The notes: generated by a model not told the origin, from the letters alone. 64,000 bases of DNA from Kitagawia praeruptora (GCA_037693485.1 CM075345.1:88742001-88806000); one strand, 5' to 3'; positions 1-11,640 are shown, counted from the first letter of the stretch. Numbers and translations: made by a program.

Positions 1-291
1 CGTATGAGTAACAGCACGACCACGAACAGGCAATCCCAATATCATGTAAACATCCTCTAGAGTGATGGTGATCTCACCAAATGGGAAATGAAAGGTGTTG
101 GTCTCTGGCCTAAACCTCTCCACCAACGCCGTGATCAATCGGATGTCGTTCTGGGGAATCGAGCGTGGGTTAGTAAACGCTCGGAAACCCCAGTCTGACA
201 GCAAACTAACCTGGGTGTCATCAAATACCCAATCGTCGAGGTTGGCTGTCAACTGGTAGACATCCAACTTCTCCCGCTCACCCCCTGCCAT
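1..291 (-). CDS. Plant mobile domain (PMD/MAIN-like) protein, N-terminal fragment
   Basis: Reading leftward from the ATG at 291-289 gives 97 codons with no stop before the window edge, so this is the N-terminus of a longer gene. The diagnostic stretch is residues 65-90, which contain FPFGEITITLEDVYMILGLP. That is the hallmark of the plant mobile domain found in MAIN/MAIL1 host proteins (annotated in many plants as 'serine/threonine phosphatase 7 long form homolog') and in some Mutator-like and gypsy elements. The stretch before it (DDWVFDDTQVSLLSDWGF) also fits this family, where a ligand-like region precedes the GE(I/M)T block. The start is the first in-frame ATG. Whether this is a host gene or part of a transposon cannot be told from 291 bases; the AT-rich, hairpin-rich upstream region is compatible with a transposon. 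Any introns and the C-terminus lie outside the window. Confidence 0.8.
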   Translation of the reverse strand, partial: MAGGEREKLDVYQLTANLDDWVFDDTQVSLLSDWGFRAFTNPRSIPQNDIRLITALVERFRPETNTFHFPFGEITITLEDVYMILGLPVRGRAVTHT

Positions 292-1164
292 ATGTGACTG
301 CTAATATGATCATCCTGCATGGTCAAGAGGGACCTATCGAGAGGCCCGCACTGCATATCCATAGCATCTGCAATGTGCAAGATCAAAGAAATAAGGCACA
401 TTTCATAAACATGTACCAAAATTGGATAAAATTATCATTCCATTAAGACATATTTAAAACAAGAATAAATTAACACCGAATATAATTTATCAAATAAAAT
501 GCAGTACTAATATGTTAATTAATCAAAATTCGAATTAATAAATCATATTAATTCATAAATTCGAATTTTAAACTCAAAAATTCAAATTAATAATTCAGAA
601 AAATTCGAATTAAAATTTCCACAACTCATAAAAAAAATTATAATTATAATTTCATAATTATAAACCCTAATAATTCGAATTAATTCATAGTTTTAATAAA
701 AATTCGAATAATAATTCGAAACCTAATTCTAAATTGGGCATTTCGAGCTAATTCAACCTAATTAAAGATGAGAAACCCTAATTTCAACTCAATTGAGGGT
801 AAAAGCCCTAATTTCAAACTAATGCAAACCAAAAATGGGTAAAATTCGAACTATGAACCCTAATAATTCGATTTAATTCATGATTTTAACTAAAATGAAG
901 CAAATAAACACCACCCACAGTTAAAAACGAATCAAACCATGTACATATAATCGTCAGTAGCAATGTATATAGTAGTGCGTGTGTGTATGTATAACTACGT
1001 GCGTGTGTGTAAGTGTCAATTAGAAGATACCTTGAGGAGGAAGATCGCCTGACATTCTCAACTGTGTGTGTAAATCGCCCGGAATCGCCTGGAAATCGAG
1101 CTCTGTGGTTAATTAGGTTCAGTTCGGGTCGCGGCAGCCGCAATGGGTGGTTGTATAAGCCTCC
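292..1164. other. AT-rich stretch upstream of the PMD gene, no gene seen
   Basis: No coding region is supported here. From about 520 to 870 the sequence repeatedly uses AATTCGAATTAAT-like words, giving many short TTCGAA palindromes. A CA/TG-rich patch lies at 960-1020. This may be the 5' leader and promoter of the PMD gene, but no convincing TATA box or leader boundary can be fixed. Confidence 0.4.
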
Positions 1165-1352
1165 TATCCGCATTGTATCATTGCGGTAATGATTTAAGGG
1201 TAAAAAAGTAATTCCATATTTTTATGTATCCGCATTGTATCATTGCGGCAGTGATATAAGGGTAAACAAGTAATTTTAGATTTTCTTTTATCCGCTATGT
1301 CTCCTTGCGGCTTCAAATTGGAGGGTGAAAACGTAATTTCATATATTTACTT
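1165..1352. repeat. Three 62-bp tandem units, each with a CCGCA/TGCGG hairpin
   Basis: Units begin with TATCCGC at 1165, 1227 and 1289, a period of exactly 62 bp. Each has a short hairpin (CCGCATTGTATCATTGCGG in the first two, decayed in the third) followed by GGGTAAAA/GGGTGAAAA and GTAATT. The third unit is the most diverged. Confidence 0.75.
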
Positions 1353-1580
1353 GTTTCAATATTTCAAATTAACCGCTTTTATTAATTTATTATTTTTATT
1401 ACTTTTAATAAATATAAAACTATAATAATTTATTTAAAATTTTATGTAATAATTCAAATTTTATGAACATTTTTATATTTTATAATGTATTAATTTACCA
1501 ATTTTTTTAATTTTAATAAATAATAATAAAAATAAAGGTATAAAAACGTAAAATAATATTTAAGGACCTGAGAGCGACCC

Positions 1581-1682
1581 CTGCCGCAAACGTTCAATGC
1601 GGCCCATTCCTGCCGCAAGTTTTCATTGCGGCATCCCTAATTTTTTTTTAAGTTTTCCTGCCGCAAGGGTTCATTGCGGCAG
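1581..1682. repeat. Cluster of three GCCGCAA...TTGCGGC hairpins
   Basis: Three short inverted repeats lie in about 100 bp: TGCCGCAAACGTTCAATGCGGC, TGCCGCAAGTTTTCATTGCGGC and TGCCGCAAGGGTTCATTGCGGC, each with a loop of a few bases. They share the stem sequence of the 62-bp units at 1165-1352. No gene is associated and the element they belong to was not identified. Confidence 0.7.
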
Positions 1683-1737
1683 TGTACGAGTTGGTGGTTG
1701 TGGGCCTTTTTTCAACCAACGGGGGCTGTGGAAGGGC

Positions 1738-1741
<4 letters not shown>

Positions 1742-1779
<38 letters not shown>
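1742..1779. repeat. (TA)n microsatellite
   Basis: An uninterrupted TA dinucleotide run of about 38 bp. It is a simple-sequence repeat and likely length-polymorphic. Confidence 0.9.
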
Positions 1780-1782
<3 letters not shown>

Positions 1783-2689
1783 TCATATCTTTAAAAGTTT
1801 AAGCCTACAAAATTCATGTTTTAAAATTAAATTCAAATTAAAAAACTTTTCATTATATTAAAAAATATCCGTGCATCGCACGTATTTTAAGTTTATATTT
1901 TTTTAATTTATGTAGTAAAGAATTTTTATTTAAAAGCAATATTATTGTAACAAGTAGAAACCTTATGATAGCTTTTCCATGCTCAGCTTCTAGCAAAGTT
2001 CGATTACATACTTTTTTTTATCTTTATCAAGGTTCATTTCTATCTAGATAAGATTTATAGTTAGATTTATCTATTTAGATGTATATCTATCAGATTAATG
2101 TACCAAACATTTACATATTATCAAGAAATAATGGATAAGGGAAAAATACTTTTATTTCCAGTATCCTTCTTTTTCTTTTTCTTTTTCTTTTTCATTGTAT
2201 TAAATTTAAAGAAAAAACATAAGAAATTTAATCGTTTTAGAATTTTATAATTCTAACATAAAAAGATAATCTTGCTAGAAGAAGTTTATTAAAAGTGATG
2301 ACCAGCATTTCCCACAAGTGTCCTAATCAAATCCATTGGGGAAGAAATTCTTCTTGAGCGAAATTAAAACACAGTGAAATGCAAACCATTATAGGTCAAA
2401 TATTCATAGGACAAAATGTTTACATGTAACTTGGACACATTACATCTTTAGTGACAATCACAAATGACCAAAGCCAAAGGCTGGTTAACAAATCTTTAAG
2501 TTGGCACCAAGTACAATTTGTTATTACTAGTTCACTATAATATAACCGGCATATAGCCTTGATCATTTCAGCTGAAGAGAGAAAGGAAAGAGAGTAAAGG
2601 TATATAAAAAAATCTCACCATATAGGTAACTTTAATGGTTGCGGCCGCCTGCTATATTATTCTCTGGCTAAAATGTTTGCAACAAGAAT
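1780..2689. other. Intergenic region with one GC palindrome, no gene seen
   Basis: AT-rich sequence between the repeats and the 3' end of the aminotransferase gene. It holds a palindrome-like CCGTGCATCGCACG at about 1869-1883 and a (CTTTTT)n-like tract at about 2165-2195. The part next to 2690 should contain the 3' UTR and poly(A) site of the minus-strand aminotransferase gene; no polyadenylation signal was assigned. Confidence 0.4.
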
Positions 2690-5600
2690 CTAGGTAGATT
2701 TTGTGACCTCATGGATAGCATTGGCCAAGTATCCAACATTGCCTGTAGTAACACCTGCCATACTGTGTGGTGTATGGATATCAACAAGAGAGTTTACTTA
2801 ATCAGTACCTTGTGCATACCTTGTGCACTGGTTGTAATTAAATAACTAAAAAAAATCACCTTATGCGACCATTACGGGTCATATAGATATGGAAATCATT
2901 TGTCAGACGATCAACTTGTTCAGGCGTCATCCCACTGTAGCAGAACATGCCAATCTGCTAGCAGAAAGTAGCATATTATGAGAACTTCAGAACTGATAAA
3001 AGTACAGACAACTCTAAGAGGATTGCCAGTTTCCAGACCTGATTTGTTATATGCTCCCATGACAGAGGTGAGCCCAAATTTTCAAGGTTTTCTCGCAGAG
3101 AAGTTCTCATTCCAATGATGCGGTCAGCCATGCCCTAAAAAGAGGAATATCACTGATGAAGTATTCAACAGGAAACTACCAAAAACTGAGTCTTCAATTG
3201 GAGAGTGATAAAGTTTTCTCTTCTATCATTTGTGTTCTACATAAGATTGCTTAACCTTTTGCTCTGAGATATAGCAGTTTATCAGATGTTGTGGGAAAAC
3301 TAACAAACAACATTTGCATGGAAAATTATATTTAATTTTAGACATAAATTATCTATGAATAAAAAAAAGGCTTTAAGTGAAAATCTTATCAGGAATTACT
3401 ATCAAGTTAAAGGAGCATAACATTTTACAGAAAGGTATTCTTCAGAGTCAGATAATAGTATGAGGGGATAAATCGCATGTATTCTGCAATATTGTCCTAC
3501 CGAATTGAGAGATCTACTGCCAGCCTCGATACTTGTAACCCTGTGCTGATTCAGGTGTCTTTCTTCCCTAGTGCTGATCTGTAAACTGTTTTGACTTAAC
3601 CTTGTTATCTAGCCTGCTCTCTATCTTCATATATTTATTATTTGTTCACAGTATAATTTTGTTATTCTCTACACTTTAGGGTAGTAGGCTACTCTTGCAA
3701 CTAATTGTTATTTAATACTTTCTATTGCCCATTGTAAATTACCTTAACTTCCTTGAGCCACAATTTCTTCAAGTCTGGTTCACCAAGAATAGTTGAAACA
3801 AGTAGTGCACCATGAACAGGAGGATTACTGTACATTGGTCTGCCAATCTGTTGCAACTGACTCTTTACAGCCACTGCTTGCTTTTCATCCTCGCAAACCA
3901 AACTGAAGATAAAAAGACAAATAGTAAAAATTGGTGCACATAAACAAAGTTATGCATGAAATCAGTAATACTTCATAATTTTTTTTTAATGGGACAATAC
4001 CGAACTTGAAATCATCATGTTTATTAATATTTTAGACATAGCACACTCCATTCAAAGCTAATTGATCCAACCAAACAGTCATTGCGCCATACTGGAGGGT
4101 CATTTTAGGAATGATGCTTTATTATATATGCAAAAGACCAGATCCAACGAAACCACGGAGCTAGAATTCAACGTGATACAAACGTGTATTACTGTTTCAG
4201 AGGCAATCACCTGAGACAGCCAACCCTCTGACCATAAAGTCCCATATTTTTTGCATATGATTGCGAACATCCAATCAAATGGCCATCCTCGAGAAAAATT
4301 CTGATAGATTTTGCATCTTTCTCTGGGTCACCGCTGGCAAACCCTTGATATGCCATGTCGAAGAAAGCAAAATGTCCTTTAATCTAAAGTTTAGTAGATA
4401 TGGTTTTAGAATATGAAATGAAGATGAAAAGAAGCATAAGCATTTCAAGAGACAACCTTGAACTGGTACGAGATCTCTTTCCATTGTTCCTCTGTAGGAT
4501 CCACTCCAGTAGGATTATGTGCACAAGCATGAAGCAGAAAAAACGATCCACTGGGTGCATTCTGAGCAAAAGAAAATGAAACCGATGAGAGAAATAATGG
4601 CAGGCAACAATAGCAGCCTAAAAGTAGAACATGAAAACAAGGCTAATTAAGAGAGTTAATTATAACAAGGCACGAGGTATAATCTAGTCACCTTTACATC
4701 ATCCATCAGGGAAGCAAAATCCAACCCTTTGGTTTCTGGATGATAATAATGGAATGTCCTTTGAGGGACATGGGCATCTCTCCATATGTTGTGATGACTG
4801 ACACAAATTTCAAATAATAATAATAATTAACCCATTTGCATGGAAGATGCATGAAGGAAACTTCCCACTCAGAACGGCATAAATTTGTATGAGAACCTCC
4901 ATAAGAAATACAAGATTTTTGCTAGTGATACTAACTTGGACCATGTAGGTACTGGAATGTAAATTTGGGAATCAGGGGAAAATCGCTTCTGAAACTCTGC
5001 AAAAACACGGCATGCACCAGTTCCAGAGAGAGCTTGAACTGCTGCAATCCTTTTATCTTTGATTAAGTCTGAATTCTCCCCGTAGGCAAGCTTTAGTGTT
5101 TTATCAATCATATTCACGCTTCCTCCCATAGGAAGGTACTCCCTGAAGAGTAGAAACTTGATCAGTAGAGTAGTAGATTCAAATCCATTGTAGAAAAGTA
5201 AAAGAAGATACAAATCACCCAAAGTGGCGTTGCAGTAACTGAATCTATTACTGTGAATAGAATTCTGACTTAAAAAGCAACTGAAACACATGAAACACAC
5301 ACAACATGAACATCATAGCCCGAAGAGCTATTTATCTTTATTCACTTGTACAAAAGTAAGTTCTCTATTACACCCTAATCCAACAGAAGAGTGATTGTTC
5401 ATAACAGAAAAACATCCATTGGACCATTAAGAGTTCAGTCATAACGACTGTTTATAATTATTATCATGCTCTAAATGGGATCTAGAGCCAAAAGGTGAAA
5501 TTAGTTCATTTGCACAATTTTGTATGACTGCACTCCTCTTAGTTCTTTTTAGTAACAGATATCGATTTCTTTTCAAATTGTTGTTTCAAAGTTTCAATTC

Positions 5601-8449
5601 TCAGCTTATCCTTATATTGGATTCTATTAACTCCTCCAAGGGTAAGATATATCTACTAAGCGAGAAATACAAGAAAAATGCCACTGGAGGTGATAGAGAC
5701 TCATATTACTGAGACACAAATATTCCAAGTAAATAGTAATAATAAATATTTCAGATTTATGGAACTACTTGTCTAAACAGAATGTACGCCTCTATGGGTT
5801 CAATCTAATTGTTTGGAAGTTAGAACCAAATATAAAAGTAAAAATAGGATTTCTTCTCTAAGAGCATCTCCAAGAGACTCCTACATTTACTCTTAAAAAT
5901 GATATAAATAAATGGCTCTTAGCAAGTTATTACATTGGTTTATGTGTCAAACTCCAACAATGCTCTTTATATTAGCTCTTTATTTTAGAGGCCGTGCCAA
6001 ATTTCTCATCACCAAAGTTTACATAGTAGAGAACAATTTCCCAGGTCCTTTGATCTAAAAAGTTATGACCTGTTTCTTTAATATGAAACATCTAAATTAT
6101 TTTAAATTATAAGAGCTTGCCTAAACACTGCATGTTTGTTTCATAAGATTAAGTAGGGGATATGTTTATAATTCATTAAAAATTTTAATCCCATGTTTGT
6201 TTTGCAAAAAGTAAATTGGGATTAAATTGAGGATTTTAGTCTTTAATATAGTAATCCCATGTTTGTTTAGTTGGGATAAGGGATAGGATTATAATCTCTC
6301 TAATACTTGTTTGGAGGAGGCATTATATAATCCCCTCCCACAAGTCATTTTTTTAAAAGATTATAATCATTTCACTATAATCCCTCCTAAAACTACATAG
6401 TATTAGAAATTTTAAAGGATAATAGTCCAATCCATAGGCTATCCCTCTAAACAAACATGTGATAGGATAATTCTAAGTATTAATTTTTTTTACAGGATTA
6501 TAGTCCAATCCTAAACTTAATATTTCAAAACAAACATGAAATAGGATAATTTTAAATATTATAATTCTAAGGATTATAAATGACGGGATTACTATACTTG
6601 GATTATTATCCCACGGATTATAATCCCACGAGCAAACATGGCCAAGCATCTCCACAGCTGTGATCACAATTTGTCATCTGTATATAAATACTGATATCAG
6701 ATATTACATGGAAGCTTCCTATCTGTTCAAACTAATAAAGCTTAACCCAAATCAAATAGGAAAACTACAAAACTTCACTTAAAATCTGAGATACTATCAA
6801 CTTAGCCAAATCATGAAAGGAAAAAATGTAAGTACCCACAACCCCACTATCTATAAAAGTAAGTGAATAAAGATAATAGAATAATGAAAAAGGCACGTGG
6901 AGGAATACTACTGTATTAACTAAATATCAAAAGCAGATTGCATCCTGCAAAAATGTTCAATTTTCATTATGCTGCAAACTTGCACAAAAAGTAATGCCAC
7001 TATCCCCCAAATTGTGATCCTTTCACAAGCTTACTCTGTGGTCCTCAAAAAATGTCTTGTGAAAAAAGAGATTACTTAAAATACATTAATGTTTCAGCGT
7101 GTATCAGTATTTTATACTACCATTTAAACATGTCTGAGGGAGGAAACTACATAAGCTTAAGTAAATCCCTTTCTACCCTGCAACTGATTTAGCAAAGTAA
7201 TTATTATGCTCTGTTTTCCCTTTTGCTATGCTAAAAGCATTATTAAATACTCTGTTTTCCATTACTTAAAACTCTGTTTATATCTAGCAAAGTGGTAGTT
7301 TGAGAGGATTTATTTGCACAAAACCCTGTGATAGTGGGCCAAACTGTTAATAAGAAAATTCGGGAAATGTTTCAGATTATTCACTGGAATAAAGTTTTCT
7401 GCCCAGAAAGTACTTATCTAGTGGAACACCCAAAACATCATAGGCCTTTTACAACTGTGAAATATATAGTCTATAAAATTTTTATATTTTGATAAATTTT
7501 TTTACACAAGTATTTAATGTATGTTTAAAATTCCATAAGTTGCAAAAAAATGTTAAATTTTTCAGAAAAGAATTAGGAATCTTTAACTTTGTCAAGTTCA
7601 CTTATTCTGGAAAATAAATTCCCCAAACACCGCATAGATTCCCTTTTTCATTACTGGAGTATTAATTATTACTTTACCAAAATGAAGTAAAAGGAAAGGA
7701 AAACCACAACACAACCTTGGTGTCACTCTAACAATCCCTAGTCTACCGGCGTATAGTTTAATGTATAAAATGACACTACATCTAACTAACAATAATTAAA
7801 CCCAAAATATTTGATTATGTAAGGCCACAATGTCCAGGTCAATCAGTAGTAACCTCTTCTCTTTTTTTAATCATTACTAACTACTAGTATGTTGTAAAAT
7901 GTCAGTTTCATAAGCACACCGTTTTTTTCAGAAATTAGTAAACATTTAAATGGCGGTGGAACAACATCTATATTAACAATCAAACCCTCAACTTGATTCA
8001 AATTACTAAAAAGATTAGAGAGAGAGAGAGGAAGGGGGGGGGGGGCAACTGACATGTTGAGATTGCCAGCAATTCTACGTTCAGCTTCCCTGACACACTC
8101 CAAAACCACCGGCTTTCCGTTATCGTCACGGTAAGCTCCCTGATCACATTTATCAATTGTTTCTTTAATTTAAATATTTTTTCATATATCCGACATATCA
8201 ATCTGAGAGAGAGAGAGAGAGAGAGAAAGGGGGGGGGAGAGAGGACGGAGAGAGAGAGAGAGAGAGAGGACATACGACTCCAACATTGACTTTATGAGGA
8301 CTAGGATCTGCCAAAAAAGCTTCAGTGACACCGAGAATTGGATCTTTGGGAGCCGGCTCCACGTTGCGCCACCACGAAGACATGGATCGCGCTCCGAACA
8401 AACAGCTCCGACTAATCAACCCTCTGGAATTTGCACTTCGTAACGCCAT
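2690..8449 (-). CDS. ASP1: Mitochondrial aspartate aminotransferase, ten exons, 424 aa
   Basis: PLP enzyme that exchanges amino groups between aspartate/2-oxoglutarate and oxaloacetate/glutamate (malate-aspartate shuttle, nitrogen assimilation). Coding exons on the minus strand, read from GT-AG borders and protein continuity: 8449-8276, 8139-8054, 5142-4936, 4797-4692, 4561-4457, 4383-4211, 3902-3743, 3134-3039, 2954-2860, 2762-2690. Together they make 1,275 nt, a 424-residue protein plus stop, close to the usual ~430 aa. Residues 1-27 are Arg/Ser-rich without acidic residues, as in mitochondrial presequences; SSWWRNVEPAPKDPILGVTE follows. Family residues are present: HNPTG with Asn207, FFDMAYQG with Asp235, the PLP lysine Lys271 in SYAKNMGLYG, and the substrate-carboxylate Arg399 in TRNGRI. 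It ends VTKST. Every exon keeps frame, so the gene looks intact. Intron 1 (136 bp) has GA repeats; intron 2 is 2.9 kb. The organelle assignment rests on the presequence. Confidence 0.95.
6110..6650. mobile_element. MITE-like insertion in intron 2 of the aminotransferase gene
   Basis: This AT-rich block is built from short motifs in both orientations: ATCCCATGTTTGTTT/AAACAAACATG and GGATTATAATCCC-like palindromes. The left edge (GCTTGCCTAAACACTGCATGTTTG) resembles the reverse complement of the right edge (CAAACATGGCCAAGC), as terminal inverted repeats would. It has no coding capacity. The superfamily (hAT or PIF/Harbinger-like) and exact borders are uncertain and no target duplication was confirmed. 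Confidence 0.45.
8203..8270. repeat. (GA)n microsatellite in intron 1
   Basis: GA runs flank a GGGGGGG run within the 136-bp first intron of the aminotransferase gene. A second GA run followed by poly-G lies at about 8009-8045, next to the exon 2 donor and inside intron 2. Such purine tracts become pyrimidine-rich in the transcript of this minus-strand gene. Confidence 0.85.
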
Positions 8450-9327
8450 CGAGCTGTGTTTTGAAAATGTTTCTGGAAGACAAAGGAAGATATGATACGG
8501 AAACTAGAGAAACGGGGCCGTCTAGGTGTCAAGATACGAATTGTTGCAAACTGTTACATTGAAATGTGTGAGATTTCAGTAAATGTTAAAAAAGTCGTAA
8601 ACTACTTGAGAGTAAAGACACAAGCTCATGCTATGAATTTCAAACATTTTCTGGGTGGGTCCCAATTAAACCGCATTCTTGGTTTATTTTGTGTCTTTTA
8701 AAAAAAACTAGTTTGGTAGCCCGTGCAAGGCACGGACATGCCGTAGATAATAAATATTTATGAATTATTCGTGTGATCACGCAGTATTGGATTATTGATA
8801 TTTTCGATTGTTCATATCTTCGCAGCAATTGTTGTGAGTAAATAGAATTTATGCAATAGCCGATTGTGACATGCAAATGATAATTCTGGTTAAATTAAAT
8901 TTGTTTATATTTTACGCTATGTTTTGTTTTGTTAAAGCAAACTTGAACGATATGTAATAAATTGGTCAATGTTAAGATCAAAACCGTAATTCGAAATATA
9001 AATCTATAGAGTTAACATGGATGGATACAAAGATACATACAAGTATTAATTACATAATAATAAATGCATATTAGTTCATATCAGTTATTATTATGTAATA
9101 AATATGTTAGTGTTCCAATACCCAAATAGCCCCCGAAAATATAACATAGATATAATTAGTAGGGGTAAATATAACTTTTTATATGAATAAATTTGCTTAT
9201 GGAACCCTCCCCCCATTCGCTCTATTATATAAATGTGTGTGTGTGTGTGTGTTTGTTATATTGTTTTGTGCGTTTACGTATTAAAGATGTGATTTGTGAG
9301 TTTTACGATAATTAATACAAGTATGTA
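8450..9327. other. Region upstream of the aminotransferase gene, no gene seen
   Basis: The part next to 8450 should hold the promoter and 5' UTR of the minus-strand gene, but no clear TATA box or initiator was assigned. A palindrome (CCCGTGCAAGGCACGG) lies at about 8720-8735, much like the one at 1869. A (GT)n run is present at about 9236-9251. The rest is AT-rich without coding potential. Confidence 0.4.
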
Positions 9328-9586
9328 CTCCCTCCGTCTCTAAATACTTTTCCCATTTGAGTTGGACACGTTTGCCAATGTACACTTTTAATCGTTAATA
9401 TCTTCAATTTCGTATTAGTATTAAATATAAAAACTTCAATGTATTAAAGTACTCATAAATACGAATCCAACAAGATCACTCATGACTATATTTGGATTTA
9501 TAAATTAGACGTAAATTAGTAATTTGTCTCTTGTTATGAACAGGACCGACATTCTAAACGGGAATATCATTTAGAGACAAAGGGAG
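9328..9586. mobile_element. Stowaway-like MITE (Tc1/mariner type), 259 bp
   Basis: The left end CTCCCTCCGTCTCTAAAT and the reverse complement of the right end (CTCCCTTTGTCTCTAAAT) form terminal inverted repeats with two mismatches in 18. TA dinucleotides flank it (9326-9327 and 9587-9588), the target duplication expected for Stowaway. The CTCCCTCCGTC terminus is the classic plant Stowaway signature. No coding capacity. Confidence 0.9.
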
Positions 9587-9689
9587 TATTATATATACTT
9601 ATATATACGCATGAAGGTTCTTTTTTTGTATTGTAATATTTTTTTTATAATATTTAATTCGTAAATAATTATTGTAGATCTAAAATGAT

Positions 9690-9871
9690 TAATAAGATAT
9701 GGTATATGTTAGTGAATATTATAGTACATTATTACATATCCACAAAAATTTATAATGCATGTATTTATGTTTGTACATGTGTATGTATGTACAAATATGC
9801 ATATTAATTATACAATGATTAATGGATTACAAATAATGAAATATTAATAGATTATACAACATAAATGTATG
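9690..9871. repeat. Left-hand unit of an AT-rich tandem repeat split by a retrotransposon
   Basis: The unit runs from a TATTATAGTACATTATTACATATCC-like start through CATGTATTTATGTTTGTACATG and AATTATACAATGATTAATGG to TTATACAACATAAATGTATG. The same unit recurs three times right of the LTR element inserted at 9872, so the element split a pre-existing array. Confidence 0.7.
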
Positions 9872-10368
9872 TGTTGTGGAATAAAAACTAGGTTATGATT
9901 ATGACGGCTAGGGTTTGTGAGCTTCAAGCTTTAATGGCTGCTTCTGCGTTCAAGACTAAACGGTCCTCACAGAATGCCTACGTATCTCTGTATTAGAGAA
10001 TCAAGCCAAGAAAACGTAGTTCTGAGAATGAGGGGTCAGACCCTTTATATAGGCTGAGAAGCCTAGGAATTATGGTAGGAGTAGGTGACTTGGTGGGCAA
10101 GCCACCGCCTTGAGGAAGGTTCTAGACCTCTTCCTTGTAGGAGTCAGTTTCCATGTTGGAATATGTATCTTGGAGGCTAAGTCAGGCAAGAGTAATATCC
10201 TTGTTTGACTCTTATTTGCTGAGCTGTTTATTACCCCTAATATTAATTACGAAATTAATATTATAGTTAGGGTTTGGGCCCATCTGGTGGGCCCCACGTT
10301 TGGACCATTCTAGGTCTAATAAATGCCACATTAAATGTGTCTTTAGGGCTTACTTTCAGCCCATATCA
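9872..10368 (-). repeat. 3' LTR of the Tat element
   Basis: 497 bp; in element direction it begins TGATATGGGC and ends CCACAACA. It differs from the copy at 19568-20064 at two sites (an A/G and a T/C). Confidence 0.95.
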
Positions 10369-10382
10369 TTTGCCCCCCAACT
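10369..10382 (-). other. Polypurine tract of the Tat element
   Basis: Read on the minus strand, AAGTTGGGGGGCAA abuts the start of the 3' LTR, the position of the plus-strand primer in reverse transcription. Confidence 0.8.
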
Positions 10383-10529
10383 TCTAGGAAAACTGATCAG
10401 GTTTTCCTTGAAGTTATAACGGCCTTATTCGAGACTTGGGTCGGGGTTTATTGCTCTTACGTGAGTATTTTCAACAATATCATCTTAATGTAAAGCGTGG
10501 AGCGACCGACGCATTTACGACGATGTTGA

Positions 10530-10790
10530 ACGACACTAATCAGTGTTAAACGGCACTACACAGCGCTAATCAGCCTTAAACAATGTTTAAACAGTGTTAA
10601 ACAATGTTAAGTGGCATAAAATGGCACTAACGGCACTAATCGGTGCTAAACAGTGCTAACCGGCACTAATCTGTGCTAACATGCACTAAACAGTGCTTAA
10701 ACAGCACTAAACGGTGCTAATCGGCACTAATCTGTGCTAATAGGCACTAAACAGTGCTTAAACAGCACTAAACGGTGCTAATCTCGACCT
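10530..10790. repeat. GCACTAA/AGTGC-rich microrepeat with a 61-bp duplication
   Basis: The region consists of short words such as CGGCACTAA, CGGTGCTAA and CAGTGCTTAA. GCACT and AGTGC alternate, so many small hairpins can form. A longer unit of about 61 bp is repeated in tandem (CTGTGCTAA at 10671 and 10732). It lies in the 3' UTR of the Tat element. Confidence 0.75.
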
Positions 10791-11477
10791 CTTTTTATCA
10801 TTAACAATCATCCGAGATTCGCTGAAAAAGTCGAGATTTAGGTTTAAAAAGTTCACTGAAAAAGTAGGGATCCAGGACCAAGAACTGAACCTGGACCGGG
10901 GGATCCAGGTTCAGAAGCTGGTCGGCTGGACCCCCTGAAAATGACCTGGTCGGCCGGAAGCTGGTCGGCTGGGACCTGGTCGGCCAGAAGCTGGTCGGCT
11001 GGGACCTGGTTGGCCAGAAGCTGGTCGGCTGGCCCTCCTCCAGGGGAGCTGGTCGGCCGGGACCTGGTCCTCCGGGACCTGGTTGGCTGAAATTCCTCTT
11101 CTAGGGCTAACTAGTCAGTAGTTGGCCTAAAAAACTTGAACTTAGACTCCTTCTTGATTTTAATAGAGAGTGTGGATCCAGGATCAGAAACCATCCATGG
11201 TCCTAAGGATCCAGAATCTTGATCTTGATTACGAATCGTCAGTTTGGTCGTTTGTGACTTCATGGCTAACTTTGGCCTTCATGACTCATCTTGGCCTTCA
11301 TGGCTAACCTTGGCCTCTCTTTAACATTGATAATCATCTGATATTCGCTGAAAAAGTCGAGAACCATGTCCGAAATCATTTGCTGAAAAAGTTGGGATCC
11401 AGGGCCAAGAACTGAACCTGGACCGGGGGGATCCAGGTTCAGAAGCTGGTCGGCTGAACCCCCTCAAAACAACCTGG

Positions 11478-11640
11478 TCGGCCGGGACCTGGTCTTCCGG
11501 GACCTGGTCGGCTGATCCTCCTTAAAAAGAGCTGATCGGCCGGGACCTGGTCTTCCGGGACCTGGTCGGCTGATCCTCCTTAAAAAGAGCTGATCGGCCG
11601 GGACCTGGTCTTCCGGGACCTGGTCGGCTGAGACCCCTAG
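11478..11640. repeat. 58-bp tandem repeat, about 2.7 copies, in the Tat 3' UTR
   Basis: GGGACCTGGTCTTCCGG recurs at 11484, 11542 and 11600, an exact 58-bp period. Units differ mainly in the first copy. The word CTGGTCGGC(T/C)G occurs throughout 10920-12660. Confidence 0.85.

Noticed and set aside
886..1173. 95-codon minus-strand frame upstream of the PMD gene
   Set aside because: It runs through a CA/TG repeat, shows no domain and looks like leader or intergenic sequence.
5524..5712. Short plus-strand frame in intron 2 of the aminotransferase gene
   Set aside because: Intronic, AT-rich, no recognisable motif.
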